DNA of 64,000 nt from NCBI GenBank assembly GCA_036346225.1, contig JARFIW010000835.1, positions 310,001-374,000 of the forward strand. The letters are read 5' to 3'. Below, piece by piece: positions 32,468-43,410 of this stretch; position 1 is the first letter of the stretch, and every line of letters begins with the position of its first letter. This DNA comes from Platerodrilus igneus. Lineage: Eukaryota > Arthropoda > Insecta > Coleoptera > Lycidae. The notes beneath the pieces were generated by a model. The model was not told where the DNA came from and did not search any database. It was given only the letters and a program-made list of their open reading frames with translations. The position numbers and the translations under genes are program-made.

Positions 32468-33211
32468 CCACCTGTCAAGGCCGCCCACAAAGGGGGTCAA
32501 TGGGGTCGCCTGACCCCCCGAATATGTTCCTTTGGTTTTTTTTTCGTTAGAAATCGCAACACGAAGTGCACCTTCACTAGAGATTGAAGAAGATTACGAT
32601 TTCACTATCGGTTATACTATTGTTTAAAAATAAAGTAAACCTAAATGTTGAGATTACACTACAGGTATGCCTATTGTCTAACTATAAATAGACCGACTTT
32701 GTATGTCATTTTAAGCAGGAAATGCGAATTAATGCGATTACCTTACAATAGTAACCCTAACCGCCTATAACAAAACTGTTATTTTCATTCTTTAATATCT
32801 AAATATCTTTACCCTGAAAGTTTCTATTCAAACGAAATATAAATAAAGGCTTTCATAATGGTTTCTTTCTTATTGTACAGGTTCAGGTACTCTACAACTA
32901 AAACTTTGGAATGTTCTACAAATGTCTCATTGTGTTCTGAAAAAATATATTCTTTATCTATAACAGTAAAGTACGTCTATATCTTCAGTGACTTCAGTTT
33001 GTATTCAGTGTTTTTCGAATGCTTTTAATTTGTGACTTAGGAAACTTTATCTGACTGTTGAATTAGTAGAAGACGTGTATGTTGATAGATATTGATTGGT
33101 CATTTTCCTTGTAGTTATTGTTATCAGTGTTGAAAAGTAGTGTAGTTACTGGTTTTTGTTTTTAAAGAAGGCGAAGATTGCAGTTACAGTTTAGTTACGG
33201 ATAGGATAGCA

Positions 33212-33368
33212 GTAAGTACTAATGTACCTAATGCGTGAGAATACATATTTAAAAATAATATTTATTTGCAATTGGGAGATTCTTATTTTTTTTTCTTTAA
33301 AGTCTATTCGATTAACAAATCTCTTCTTTTGAAGTATCAGAAAAGTAAAGCGTGTTATTTTTTTTCAG
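33212..33368 (+). other. Putative intron in the 5' part of the hAT gene
   Basis: GTAAGTACTA at 33212 is a strong donor, and a polypyrimidine tract ending TTTTTTTTCAG at 33368 is a strong acceptor. The transposase ATG follows 35 bp later at 33403. A 157-bp intron in the leader is plausible, but there is no transcript evidence. Confidence 0.5.
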
Positions 33369-33402
33369 AAATTCAGATCTAAGATCAGTAACAATACTAA
33401 CA

Positions 33403-35752
33403 ATGGATATTAGAAAATTTTTCAAACGAAATGAACTAAAAGAATCATATAGCATAGGCTGTAGTAGTTAGTAGCGGTGCTGGTGCTAATGCTATTTTTG
33501 AGTGTAATAGTATAGTACATAATAGTGTCAATGATCTAAATAAAGCTGGTAGTTCGTCACCTAATACTTTAAAATCTCTCACATGTGAATATGACACCAA
33601 TCTTTCAACTGATAAGAATGAGTACAGGCTCGATTTGGGCAATTTTGTTAACTCGAATGAAACACTTTCTGACGATGTTCGCTTTTCATTATTAACAAAT
33701 CCTTACAAACCAGATCCTAAATATAACTTCAAGAACGATTCCGAAAAAAGAAGACGTGCTTTTAGATATGACTGGCTTCAACAATACGATTGGCTTGCGT
33801 ATTCTCCAAAACTCAAAGGCGCACTTTGCAAATATTGCGTAGTTTTTCGGCCAACTGTTAAAAGAGGGGTTCTTGGTTCTTTCATTGTGAAGCCCTTCAC
33901 AAAATATCATGACTTTGTCGCTTCTGCAAAAGCACATGCTACAACCGAATGGCATCGTGATGCAACTATAAAAGCTTCTAGTTTTACAAAAATTATTGAA
34001 AGAAAACGTCTATCAATTACCTCTCAAATAAATGAAGCTGAGCGGGATTTGATTGAACCGAATCGCAAAAAACTTATACCAATAATATCCGCCGTCATTT
34101 TTTTGTGGTATGCATGATTTGCCATTACGAGGTGATAAAAAAGGTAATTTTGAGGATCTTTTACAATTCAGAATAGAAAGTGGGGATCACATTCTAAACG
34201 AGCACTTAAAGTTTTGCAAGAAGAACTCAAAATACACCTCTCACAGGACTTAAAATCAAACAATTTCAATTTGTGGAACATTAATTAGGGAAAAAATTGT
34301 GAAAGATGTGAATTTGAGTGAAGCATTTTCAATTCTGGCTGACGAAAGTGCAGATATTGCTGGGATAGAACAGTTATCACTTGGAGTAAGATTTGTTAGT
34401 AATGACAATTCGGTCAGAGAAGAATTTTTAGGCTTTGTAGTCCTTACATCGATGAACGCAGAAGGTATAACTGCTGCAATTTTAAACGCTTGTAATGAAT
34501 ATGGTCTTTGTATGGATAAATTAGTTGGATTAGGGTTTGATGGTTGCTCGACGATGGCAGGTCATGAGCAGGGAGTCCAAAAACTTATTAAAAATAAATA
34601 TCCAAAAGCGATATATTTTCACTGCGCGTCCCATAGATTAAATTTAGTGATAAATGATTTGAACAAGATTCCGGATATTCAAAATTCAGTAGGTACCATT
34701 AAAGAAGTAATTACTTTCTTTCGAGATAGTCCATTAAGACCTAGATATGTTTCTAATACGCTGGTCCGCCAAATATAAATCAATGAGGTTGTTTGCGGAA
34801 CATTTTGCAGGCAGATACTATGAACGCTCTGGAAAATTTAGCTCATAACCGTGAAATAAATGCTCAGACAAGAAATAGGGCCAGTCAACTTTTAAATTGC
34901 GTTTCTTCGTCGAAATTTATTCTTTGTCTGCATATTATGGCCAAATATTCTAGCAAATTGGAACCTGTTTGTAATGCACTGCAGTCTAAAAGTATAAACT
35001 TATTTTCCGTTAAACAGCACATAGATGAACTACTCAAACTTTTTAAGACACACCGTAGTGATCTTGAACAATATTTTAAAGAGGTTTATAAAAAAAGTGT
35101 TGAACATGCCCATGGTTTTGGATTGGAAATTACATTACCACGTATTGCACCAAGACAAACTCATAGGTCTAATTATCATATGAGTAGTGTTGAAGATTAC
35201 TTTCGAGTAAGCCTTTTTATTCCTTATTTGAATTCTGTTCTGTTCTATTTCCACAAGGTTTTCTGAAGATGCTACGACTTCTTTTTTACTCTCTGGATTA
35301 CTTCCAAATAACTTAAAAAACAACAATATAAAAAGAGCATTGTTAAATAAAAAAGAAGAAATAGCCAGAAGTTACAACATTGATAACTTTTCAGAACAGT
35401 TGCAAACGTGGGTTGAACTTTGGCAAAATAGAGAGATTCAACAAGATACAGACTTTGTACATTTGCTTGATAATGAAGTTTCTTTTTTCCGGCCATCAAA
35501 ACTGCGCTGAATATTTTTTTGGCATTACCTCCAACTACTTCAACAATAGAAAGGTCATTTAGTACGCTACAGCGGATAAAATCGTGGCTTAGATCAAGCA
35601 TGTCAGGGGATAGATTATCAGGTTTATGCATGCTTAGTGTACATAAGGACATGGTAGGTAGAGAGAAACAAGCATTTATAAATGAAGTCCTAAATAGATT
35701 TGGTCAAGACCGAAGAAGATTGATATTTTTATTCAAAAATGATGATGTTTAA
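33403..35752 (+). pseudogene. hAT transposase, P52rIPK/ZMYM1-like type
   Basis: ATG at 33403 begins MDIRKFFKRNE, the usual start of this family, and runs into a stop after 21 codons. The main frame (33635-34117) has a TTF-type zinc finger: RRRAFRYDWLQQYDWL, LCKYCVVF, then EWHRDA. It continues with a DUF4371-like RNase H region: AFSILADESADI, GFDGCSTMAGHEQGVQ and FHCASHRLNLV (34299-34778). The C-terminal dimerisation domain is at 35519-35752 (TSTIERSFSTLQRIKSWL, CMLSVHKDM). The catalytic DES and GFDGCS regions are readable. Frame changes near 34115, 34770, 35265 and 35510 plus the early stop make it a pseudogene. The enzyme would cut and paste the element in the nucleus. Confidence 0.9.
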
Positions 35753-36074
35753 TAAAACGCAAGAACAGTCCTATTCAGCAGTGCCAGTTATAATAGTTTG
35801 TTGTACCCTTCTTAGTTCTTAGTCATGTTTGTTTGTGCAACAAATATTAAAGACACTATTTAAAGTGCCGGTCGGATATTTATTTACTATTAATTAATAT
35901 CTGTGGTTTGTGGCCATTTGATTGACAATGTGGCTTTTCTGTTTCCGTTAAATATGGTTGTGTCGTGTCTGTATTTTTACATTTTCTTACGGGCGGCTTA
36001 TTACGTGTATTGGAATAAGTCCATTCAATTTTCAATTAGTGTGTGTTAATGTAAAATCCAATCTTTTCCATTTC

Positions 36075-37288
36075 CTACCCTGTGCATCATCAAGCCAAAA
36101 GAATTGATAGCCTGCTGCACCAGCAATTTACCAGATTGGTAAGTAGCTTTACACTTTATGAAAATTCGATTAATTACAGAATGCTGCATTTATTAAGAAA
36201 CTATCAACCCTACGTTTTTCTTTCAATTTCAAATACTATAGCCGAAATCTCGAAAGAATGCATTCGCGTCATAGGTTTCTGAATTAAAAACCGACATACT
36301 TTTAATGTATATCGCTTTTAAATTCAGTAATCTATGGCGTGAATGCATTCTTTCGTGATTTCAACTATAATATTAAAAAACGCTGCATTTTTGATGGTCC
36401 TAACTGCTTTTGAGCTACTCTAAGGAAATAAGATTTTATGCCTTACATTACTTTCCAATACGTCCGGTAAAGAGGTTGCATTAACATTGTTCATCCTTTG
36501 TGTAACATAACTAATATTTTTGAAAGTAGTCTTGACCCCCTCTACAAATTATTCTTTAAGCGGCCTTGCCACCTGTGCTTCGTAAGCCTCTTCTAATTTA
36601 ATAACCGGATATCATAAAAATCATCTGTAAACGTCGCTAAAAACAAGACCTGGTACATCATTTTAATAGAAACGATGAAAAGAACAGTTTAAAATTAAGA
36701 TAAAATAAAATATAAGCGTACTTGAAATATTAATTTCTTTATAAAGTTATTTTAAAATGTCCGGATAAGAACTTGAAGTTATATAAATGTTTATCTTTTG
36801 TACTAAGATATTGTAGGAAAGAGAAACCGTTATGGTTCACGGAAGCAGGAATGAGCGTCAGGGTCCGAGCCGCTACCAAAAACCGGAAACCTTGACCCAA
36901 GGCTTCCGAGCAAGCACAAGGCAAAGCAATAGCCTCCCAGAGTCCCAAAATCTCAATAACAAATCTCATAAAGTCAACCCCAGAGGGATTAAATACACAA
37001 TTTAATACCAGCGACAAAATTACATGGATTACAATGTTGCAGTAATCACATAATAACCTGTAAAGTAATATAATGTTCAAACATAAAATATTTGCAGTAA
37101 ATGAAATAATAAACGGTAAAAATAAATTTATTTGCAATAGGCAAAATAATAGATAGCATTAACGGTTACTAAAATAAACAACACGAATAAGTAAACGTCT
37201 TAACTATGTAAAACTATTGCATAGGGCGGGTCCCGATTCGCTAAACTTTGTGTTGATTTAGATGTGACCCACTATCGGGCACTACACG
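36075..37288. repeat. 5' flank of the provirus, duplicated at 45387-46588
   Basis: This 1.2-kb segment comprises the last 490 bp of the hAT element, its 8-bp duplication, 708 bp of non-coding DNA and the provirus target site CACG (37285-37288). It recurs almost unchanged between the env remnant and the 3' LTR. Differences seen are mainly single-base homopolymer indels plus a few substitutions. Apart from the hAT end it holds no recognisable gene. Confidence 0.92.
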
Positions 37289-37830
37289 AGTTATGTATCC
37301 CCCAATTATCTATATGTATTGAATATATTGAATCTAATAGGAATTATTAGAAATTGTTAAATAAAGTAGAAGTTCATTGCAACATTGTAATACAAGGATA
37401 ACCCAGAGAGGTTATCGACAGTTCATTAGAACGGACATGCAACTTTGCATCCGAGAGGGCAGTGATACTGCAGGTGGCAGGTCACAGGCGGTTCAACATA
37501 CCGCAATTACTTAGAAATAAGATTGTTACAATATAATAAAGTGTACAATTAAGAGAAAAGCAGACATGAGATCTGCAAGTTCCCACAGCCGTGTGAGGGG
37601 CAGGTTATTATAAAAAGCCCGGGAGCTCAAGGCCCGGCAGTCAGTCTTCGAACTCCATACTTCGTTGTTCAAGCTACTCACATTAGTACAATTATTATTT
37701 TTTTGATTAATGTTATTATGTTATAAGCTATTCAAAATTCTATTGTAATTTCTGTTTCAAGTTAAAATAAATTTGTTAAGTCTTCGGAATTGTTTTTAAA
37801 AACACCGCTCCAAAGGCCCGAATCTTAACT
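37289..37830 (+). repeat. 5' LTR of the errantivirus-like provirus
   Basis: 542 bp, AGTTATGTATCCC...CTTAACT, preceded by target site CACG. The promoter elements and an AATAAA (about 37766) lie inside. It differs from the 3' LTR (46589-47129) at about five substitutions and one indel by eye. At four of these sites the 3' LTR and the distant solo LTR at 57848 agree, so the changes are in this LTR. Confidence 0.92.
37609..37646 (+). promoter_or_regulatory. LTR core promoter: TATA box and initiator
   Basis: TATAAAAA at 37609-37616 is followed 32 bp from its start by TCAGTC (37641-37646), an arthropod initiator sequence. This would start the genomic RNA near 37641. The same pair is kept in the 3' LTR and in the solo LTR (TATAAAAA at 58067). 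Confidence 0.7.
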
Positions 37831-37849
37831 GGCGCAGCCGTAACGGATG
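37830..37849 (+). other. Primer-binding site of the provirus
   Basis: TGGCGCAGCCGTAACGG directly follows the LTR, sharing its last T. The TGG start fits a tRNA CCA end. I do not assign the tRNA. Confidence 0.6.
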
Positions 37850-40011
37850 TCCAAAGAGCACTAAAAATCCAAAAATCGGAAGATTGGTGACCAAGAATTT
37901 CAATTCGCAATTTTGACAGAACCCAAACCAGGTTGGAGAAAGAACAAAAATAGTCTAAATCCAGTAACAAACCAACGTGGACAAGATACAGCATCGATCG
38001 AGCCCACAAAAGAAACAGATGAAGAAATTAATGTAAGTTCATTCCATTTATATCAATTGATTCACAAACTATAATTGATATATGCTAGTTTTATTATTTT
38101 ATTATTTGATTACCATTTATTACTATTTTATGAATGTTATTTTATGCCAACATTGTTTTGAAAATAGTTACAAAGAGAATTATTTTCAAACGAGAATTTA
38201 TAAAATTTTATGAGACGAATGTTTAAAGAGATTTTCTTTCAAAAGCAAAAAGAGACTTGATATTTAAGAGATTCTTATCACAATTATTAGAACAAACTCA
38301 AAAATAAACCAAAAATAACGGACGCACATCCATTAATACCGAAATACGAAAAATTAACTATCGCGATACAAAACGCACGTTTAACCCGGTAAACTAAAAA
38401 GACAGAACGCAAATTAATTCCAAAGCTAAAGATAATTCTTCAAACAAGCAATTACGGAACGATTATTTAAAACCATTGACTTCTATCATACTGTATAAAT
38501 TACAGCAAAACACTCTGCAGTAACTGAAACTATGGTAACTTAAAACCAGCGTGCAATCTTGACCTAAGATAAGCAAAGTTCGCGAAAGAAGCATAATTTA
38601 TTACACACTTAAAAACCTCAGAAAAATTGCTATAACTTTCAGAACTAAAGCAACGCATTTTTGCATTAAGATCCACAAGTAATTAATCATAAAAGTGCAT
38701 AAATTACACCCAGCATTTAAAGAAAAGCGCATTCACCACAGCAATCTATAAATAAATTGCAATTATCTTAGTACAAATACGGTTTAAAAGCTAAACGTTT
38801 TAAAATTACTCATCATTTATAAATTGCATTATCCCAGTACAAATACTGAATAACGCTAAACGTTCATCATACAAAGCTATAGTTAAAATACTAATCATAG
38901 AAACTTAAAACCCATATTACAGAGAGATTCTATTACAAGTCGTGCACCACGGAGATATCTAAAAATAAACAGACGTAACATTTATGCAAAGCAATTAGCG
39001 AGTACAGAAGCGAATTATTTAATTCCCATAAATTGAAACTAACACCTCAATGAGTAAGTGTTAATTACCTCAACAGCTATAGTCGTATGCTATTCAGCAC
39101 GTACGCATGTAAGTAATTAACCTGCAAGCTAAATTTAGAATACAAGACCGACGAACTATACATTTATGCAACCGATATAATTACAAATTAACAGAACTAA
39201 ACTAAAACAAAGCTAAGTAAATATCGCGAGAACAAATCTATTCACTCCAAATTTTTCAGAAAGCAGAAACTCAAGCAAACTTAAACAAATTAAAACCGCG
39301 AGATAGAAACAGGCAAATTCAAGGCTACAGTAATTAAATCAACATTATCGAGCATAAATCTCACAAGTTCATTACCGCACTGTGTAACTAAGTACAAATA
39401 ACAGCAACTACGATTCTAAAAATAACCCGACGCAGTCTAAACTGAAAATTAACAAATCCAAACCCAAAATAACGATAAAAATAACAAAATTAATCTCAAT
39501 TTTTACAAAATTTGATTTTACCTAACCTAAACGAAAAATTAATAAACCCAAACCAAAATTAACGATACAAATAGCAAAACCAACATCAATTTTTACAAAA
39601 TTCGAAATTATCCAGTCCAAACGGAAAATGAATATATCCAAAGCATAATTAACGTCACAAATAGCAAAATCAAACCCAATTTTTACAAAATTCGAAATTA
39701 TCCAATCTAAACGAAAAATTAATACATCCAAAGCATAATTAACGTCAGAAATACCAAAATCAACCCTAATTTTTACAAAATTTGAAACTACCCAATCTAA
39801 ACGGAAAATAAATACATCCAAAGCATAATTAACGTCACAAATACCAAAATCAACCCCAACTTTTACAAAATTTGAAATTACACTACCTAAACGGAAAATT
39901 AGTAAATCCGAAGCAAAAACAACGATATACATAGCGAAATAAACCTCAATTTAAAAATTTTTTTTTTTGAAAATTACCCAAAATCGAAAGCAACCATTAA
40001 CCAACATAAGT
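37850..40011 (+). other. Long untranslated leader of the provirus
   Basis: About 2.2 kb between primer site and gag with no sense open frame. It is A-rich and has a roughly 65-bp imperfect double repeat at about 38755-38880 (CAAATAC...GCTAAACGTT). A 90-bp tandem array lies at its end. The length is generous for an errantivirus leader. It probably holds packaging and regulatory signals, by position only. Confidence 0.6.
39412..39960 (+). repeat. 90-bp tandem array in the provirus leader
   Basis: The landmark TTTTTACAAAAT recurs at an exact 90-bp period, with TTTTACAAAA at 39501, 39591, 39681, 39771 and 39861. Companion blocks AAAGCATAATTAACGTCA and AATCTAAACG(A/G)AAAAT recur in the same register. 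About six units end just before gag, with the last degenerate. Because 90 is divisible by 3, the opposite strand shows a 136-codon frame with 30-residue repeats, which I take as a by-product. Confidence 0.92.
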
Positions 40012-40022
40012 AGCGCGGACAT

Positions 40023-41177
40023 TTGGAGACAATCCAGATATTTGATGATACCCAAGGTCATCTTGTAAATTTGATTAGAGCAGCCGAAATGTTCCTAAAA
40101 ACCTTCTACAAACCCGTAGACAACGAAAGAAATGCATTGCTTATACGCTTGATAATAAGTAAACTAACCGGAAGGGCATTAACCTTAATCGCCAGTAGGG
40201 ACGATTTACAAGCATGGCAAGAATTTAAACAGCTACTGATCGCATATTTTGGAGACCAACGTAACATAAAATGCCTGGTACGAGACTTAATAAACCTTAG
40301 AATCGAACACAACCAATCTCCCTATCAATTCGGAATGAAATGCCAAGACGTGAGAAGTTTAATACTAACCAAATTAAAAATCGAAGAACCCGATCAAAAC
40401 GTTCGACATTTAAAAACAAAAATGTATGACGAAATGGCACTGGACACATATATAAACGCTTTACCAGAACGGCTATCGGATAAGATCAGATTCCTACGAC
40501 CCCAAAATCTAGAAGAAGCTATGAACCTAGTAATAGAAGAAGAAAATGTAATGTATTACCGCAACAGACTATACAACCCCAACGCAAATAAAAGTTATTC
40601 ACCAATAAAAACTATACAAGCCACAAGACAAACAATCCCTCAACAAAAATTCACGCCCTTCAACGCACAAACAAGTCAACCGCGAATTAATAACCCAAGC
40701 TTCAATAATACAAATTTTAATAATCAATATAAACATTTTCCAAAACCAACGTTTAACCCAACTTTTACGAAACCCGCATTCCAACCAAGATTTAATCAAA
40801 ACCTAAACCAACAAAGACCAACATTCAACACAAACTCCAGTAGAAATACACCAATGAATAATAACAACCCTAATAATTATTATAAACCAACACCAATGGA
40901 TACCTCATCTGGTAACACCAGACAAAATACCAAGATAACACATATCCGACCAAACCCTCACCAGAAACGCAATTTTACATCGGAAGAACTATTTCACCAA
41001 GAAGTAGAAAAATTTGACACTGACCAGAATAATTACATTCAGACAGGTACAAACGATGAATCAAACCATGCAGAAACTTATGAACGCGACGAACAATACG
41101 AAACTTACGAGGAGTACGACGAAGAAGACTCGAACTCAAATTTTCAAATGGACCAATTCATAAACGACCAAACTTAA
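40023..41177 (+). CDS. gag: Gag polyprotein of the errantivirus-like provirus (N-terminus uncertain)
   Basis: Open for 384 codons after a TAG at 40011. There is no ATG at the expected start: the frame opens with TTG at 40023 and the first ATG is at codon 23, so the original start is lost or lies in another frame. The N-terminal 180 residues form a helical capsid-like domain (LIRAAEMFLKTFY; RALTLIASRDDLQAWQEF; LPERLSDKIRFLRPQNLEEA). Residues about 190-320 are an Asn/Pro/Gln-rich basic linker, and the C-terminus is acidic with EYDEED repeats. There is no CCHC zinc knuckle, as is common in errantivirus Gag. It would assemble the particle. Pol follows by a -1 frame overlap. Confidence 0.8.
   Translation: METIQIFDDTQGHLVNLIRAAEMFLKTFYKPVDNERNALLIRLIISKLTGRALTLIASRDDLQAWQEFKQLLIAYFGDQRNIKCLVRDLINLRIEHNQSPYQFGMKCQDVRSLILTKLKIEEPDQNVRHLKTKMYDEMALDTYINALPERLSDKIRFLRPQNLEEAMNLVIEEENVMYYRNRLYNPNANKSYSPIKTIQATRQTIPQQKFTPFNAQTSQPRINNPSFNNTNFNNQYKHFPKPTFNPTFTKPAFQPRFNQNLNQQRPTFNTNSSRNTPMNNNNPNNYYKPTPMDTSSGNTRQNTKITHIRPNPHQKRNFTSEELFHQEVEKFDTDQNNYIQTGTNDESNHAETYERDEQYETYEEYDEEDSNSNFQMDQFINDQT
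41138..41144 (+). promoter_or_regulatory. Candidate -1 ribosomal frameshift site (gag-pol)
   Basis: The heptamer A AAT TTT lies in gag phase (codons AAT at 41139 and TTT at 41142) and fits the X XXY YYZ rule. The -1 frame is open from at least 41102 through the protease. The gag stop is 31 bp downstream. Confidence 0.55.
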
Positions 41178-41977
41178 TAAACTTAAATAACATAAATCAC
41201 TTAGTATTACCATACATAGAAATACCCCACGCCGAATTCAAACTATTAATCGATACCGGATCCTCAAAAACATTAATTAGCCCCAGAACCGTGAAAAAAC
41301 ATTATTTAGATTATGTAGAAAGAGAACCATTTAAAATTAAAACAGCCCATCAAACAACACTACACCAATTCGTAGCTAATATACCCTTACCGAGAACATT
41401 TAATGTTAAAATGAAACATAAATTTTGTGTATTCGAATTTAACGACAAATATGACGGCTTAATCGGAATGGACCTTCTAAGAAAATTAGGAGCCAACATT
41501 GACATTAAAAACCGTTTATTAAGGACGAAATACGGAAAAATCCCAATTAAATTTCAAAACACACAAATTGAGCAAAAATACACAATAGAACCCCGAACGG
41601 AAGAAAAATAAAAATCAGTAAATTCTAACAAAAATTTAGGAATAATAAATCATATGACATTTCAACAAGGAGTAGAAACCCCAACCGCCTTAGTACAAAT
41701 AAAAGATAATTATGCAACCACAACAATATTAAATTCAAACGACTATCCCGTAGAATTATCACTGACAGACCCAATTAACGTAGAACTAAATTTTAACGAA
41801 ATGGAAATAGACGAAAATTTAGAAAACGATTACAACCCAATAGAACATGACAAAATGTTAAGAGAAAATTTAACTAACATCCGCTTTAACACCGACATCA
41901 ATCAAGAAGAAGAAAGAGCAATTAAAACTTATGTTTTGAATACCCCGACATATTCCATTGCGAAGGAATACCATTAA
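41145..41977 (+). pseudogene. pol: Pol N-terminus: aspartic protease
   Basis: In the -1 frame relative to gag the sequence gives PYIEIPHAEF, LLIDTGSSKTLIS (the catalytic DTG, about 41252) and DGLIGMDLLRKLGANIDI (the C-terminal helix-strand signature). The domain length is normal for a gypsy-group protease. A stop follows at 41609. A frame resuming at 41654-41977 encodes the acidic stretch leading to RT and breaks near 41960. Protease would mature Gag and Pol. The active site itself is intact. Confidence 0.85.
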
Positions 41978-43266
41978 CATTCACCAACACAGTAAAACGT
42001 AATATCGAGCTAGCAGGCAATAAGCCAATCTTTACAAAAGCATATAGACTACCTCATGCAAGCCAAGAAGAAGCTGACAGACAAGTAGCAGACTTATTAG
42101 ACCAAGACATAATCCAGCACTCCAACTCACCATGGAGTAGCCCCGCGTTAATAGTACCTAAGAAATTAGACGCAACCGGAAAGAGAAAGTACAGAATGGT
42201 AATAAACTATAGAAAGCTAAATAAAAAAACGGTAGATGACAAATATCCACTACCAAATATAACCGAAATTCTAGACAAATTAGGCAAATGCCAATATTTT
42301 TCAACATTAGACCTAGCATCAGGATACCATCAGGTAGAGATGGAAGAAAAGGATATATCAAAACAGCCTTCAGCACACCTAGAGGACATTACGAATACAA
42401 ACGAATGCCATTTGGATTAAAGAACGCACCCGCTACTTTCCAGAGAGTCATGGACAATATACTACGAGGAATACACAATGAAAAATGCCTTGTATACCTT
42501 GACGACATCATAGTTTATTCCACATCATTGGTAGAACACATAGAAAGATTGAAGAAGTATTTGAAAGACTTAGACAAGCACATTTCAAAGTACAATTAGA
42601 CAAAAGTGAATTTTACAAAAGAAGTATCATTTTAGGACATGTAATAACACCCCAAGGAGTAATGCCAAATCCAGACAAAACAAATGCAGTTCTAAATTAC
42701 CCATTACCAAAAACAACCAAAGAAATTAAAGGATTTCTAAGACTTAGTGGTTACTACCGCAAATTCATTAAAGGTTACGCTCAGATAACCAAACCCCTGA
42801 CAAACTGTTTAAAAAGGAAACAAAATTGAACACACCCCGGAATTTATTAAAGCCGTAGACAAAATTAAAACATATTAACGAATCACCCTGTATTAGAATA
42901 CCCAGACTTTTAAAACCATTTATACTGACGACAGACGCATCGAATGTAGCATTAGACGCAGTATTGAGCCAAGGAAAAGTAGGTAGCATAAACCCATCAG
43001 CTACGCATCCAGAACCCTAAATGAAACCGAACAAAATATAGCACCATAGAAAAGAATTATTAGCCATAATTTGGGCAACAAAATATTTTAGACCTTACCT
43101 ATACGGAAGAATTTAAACCATCATAGACCATAGTATGGCTATGCAAACTGAAAGAACCGAATTCAAAATTACAACGATGGAGAATCAGACTCGAAGAGTA
43201 CGATTACGAAATTATATATAAAAAGGAATTTATAACAACAACGCAGACGCTTTAAGTAGAATTTAA
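41978..43266 (+). pseudogene. pol: Pol: reverse transcriptase and RNase H
   Basis: RT fingers read SNSPWSSPALIVPKK and [20 protein letters not shown] (42120-42250). Motif A reads [13 protein letters not shown] (about 42295) with the catalytic Asp. After a frame change come [13 protein letters not shown] and [11 protein letters not shown] (about 42490), the catalytic box. Connection follows with GFLRLSGYYRKFI. RNase H is represented by TDASNVALDAVLSQGK (about 42930), RKELLAIIW and NADALSRI (ends 43266). Frame changes occur near 42355, 42590, 42830 and several times in RNase H. All catalytic residues can be found, but no single frame links them. Confidence 0.88.
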
Positions 43267-43410
43267 CTCAATGCATTAGAAACGGAATCCATTATAGGAA
43301 ACGTAGACGAAGCAGAAATAAGGGAAGATCCAGACGAGATCGACACGATACATTCGACACAAAACGAAGAACCTAAAAACGCGATTAAAATTTTAAACGA
43401 AGCAATCGAT

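Larger units (their letters stand above)
32476..36568 (+). mobile_element. hAT DNA transposon, complete ends, dead transposase
   Basis: The element begins CAAGGCCGCC...GGGGGTCAA (32476) and ends TTGACCCCC...GCGGCCTTG (36568). The ends are therefore inverted repeats CAAGGCCGC with a second matching GGGGGTCAA block. CCACCTGT at 32468-32475 is repeated exactly at 36569-36576, the 8-bp duplication characteristic of hAT. The transposase lies inside in the same orientation. The last 490 bp occur again at 45387-45873 because of the duplication described for the provirus. At about 4.1 kb it is a typical autonomous size. Confidence 0.93.

Noticed and set aside
36075..37830. Reading 36075-37830 as one long 1.75-kb LTR, or as the 3' end of a second tandem provirus sharing the LTR
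   Set aside because: The hAT inverted end and its matching CCACCTGT target site lie at 36568-36576 inside this stretch, and CACG plus AGTTA mark the true LTR start at 37289. The part before it is hAT and host flank.
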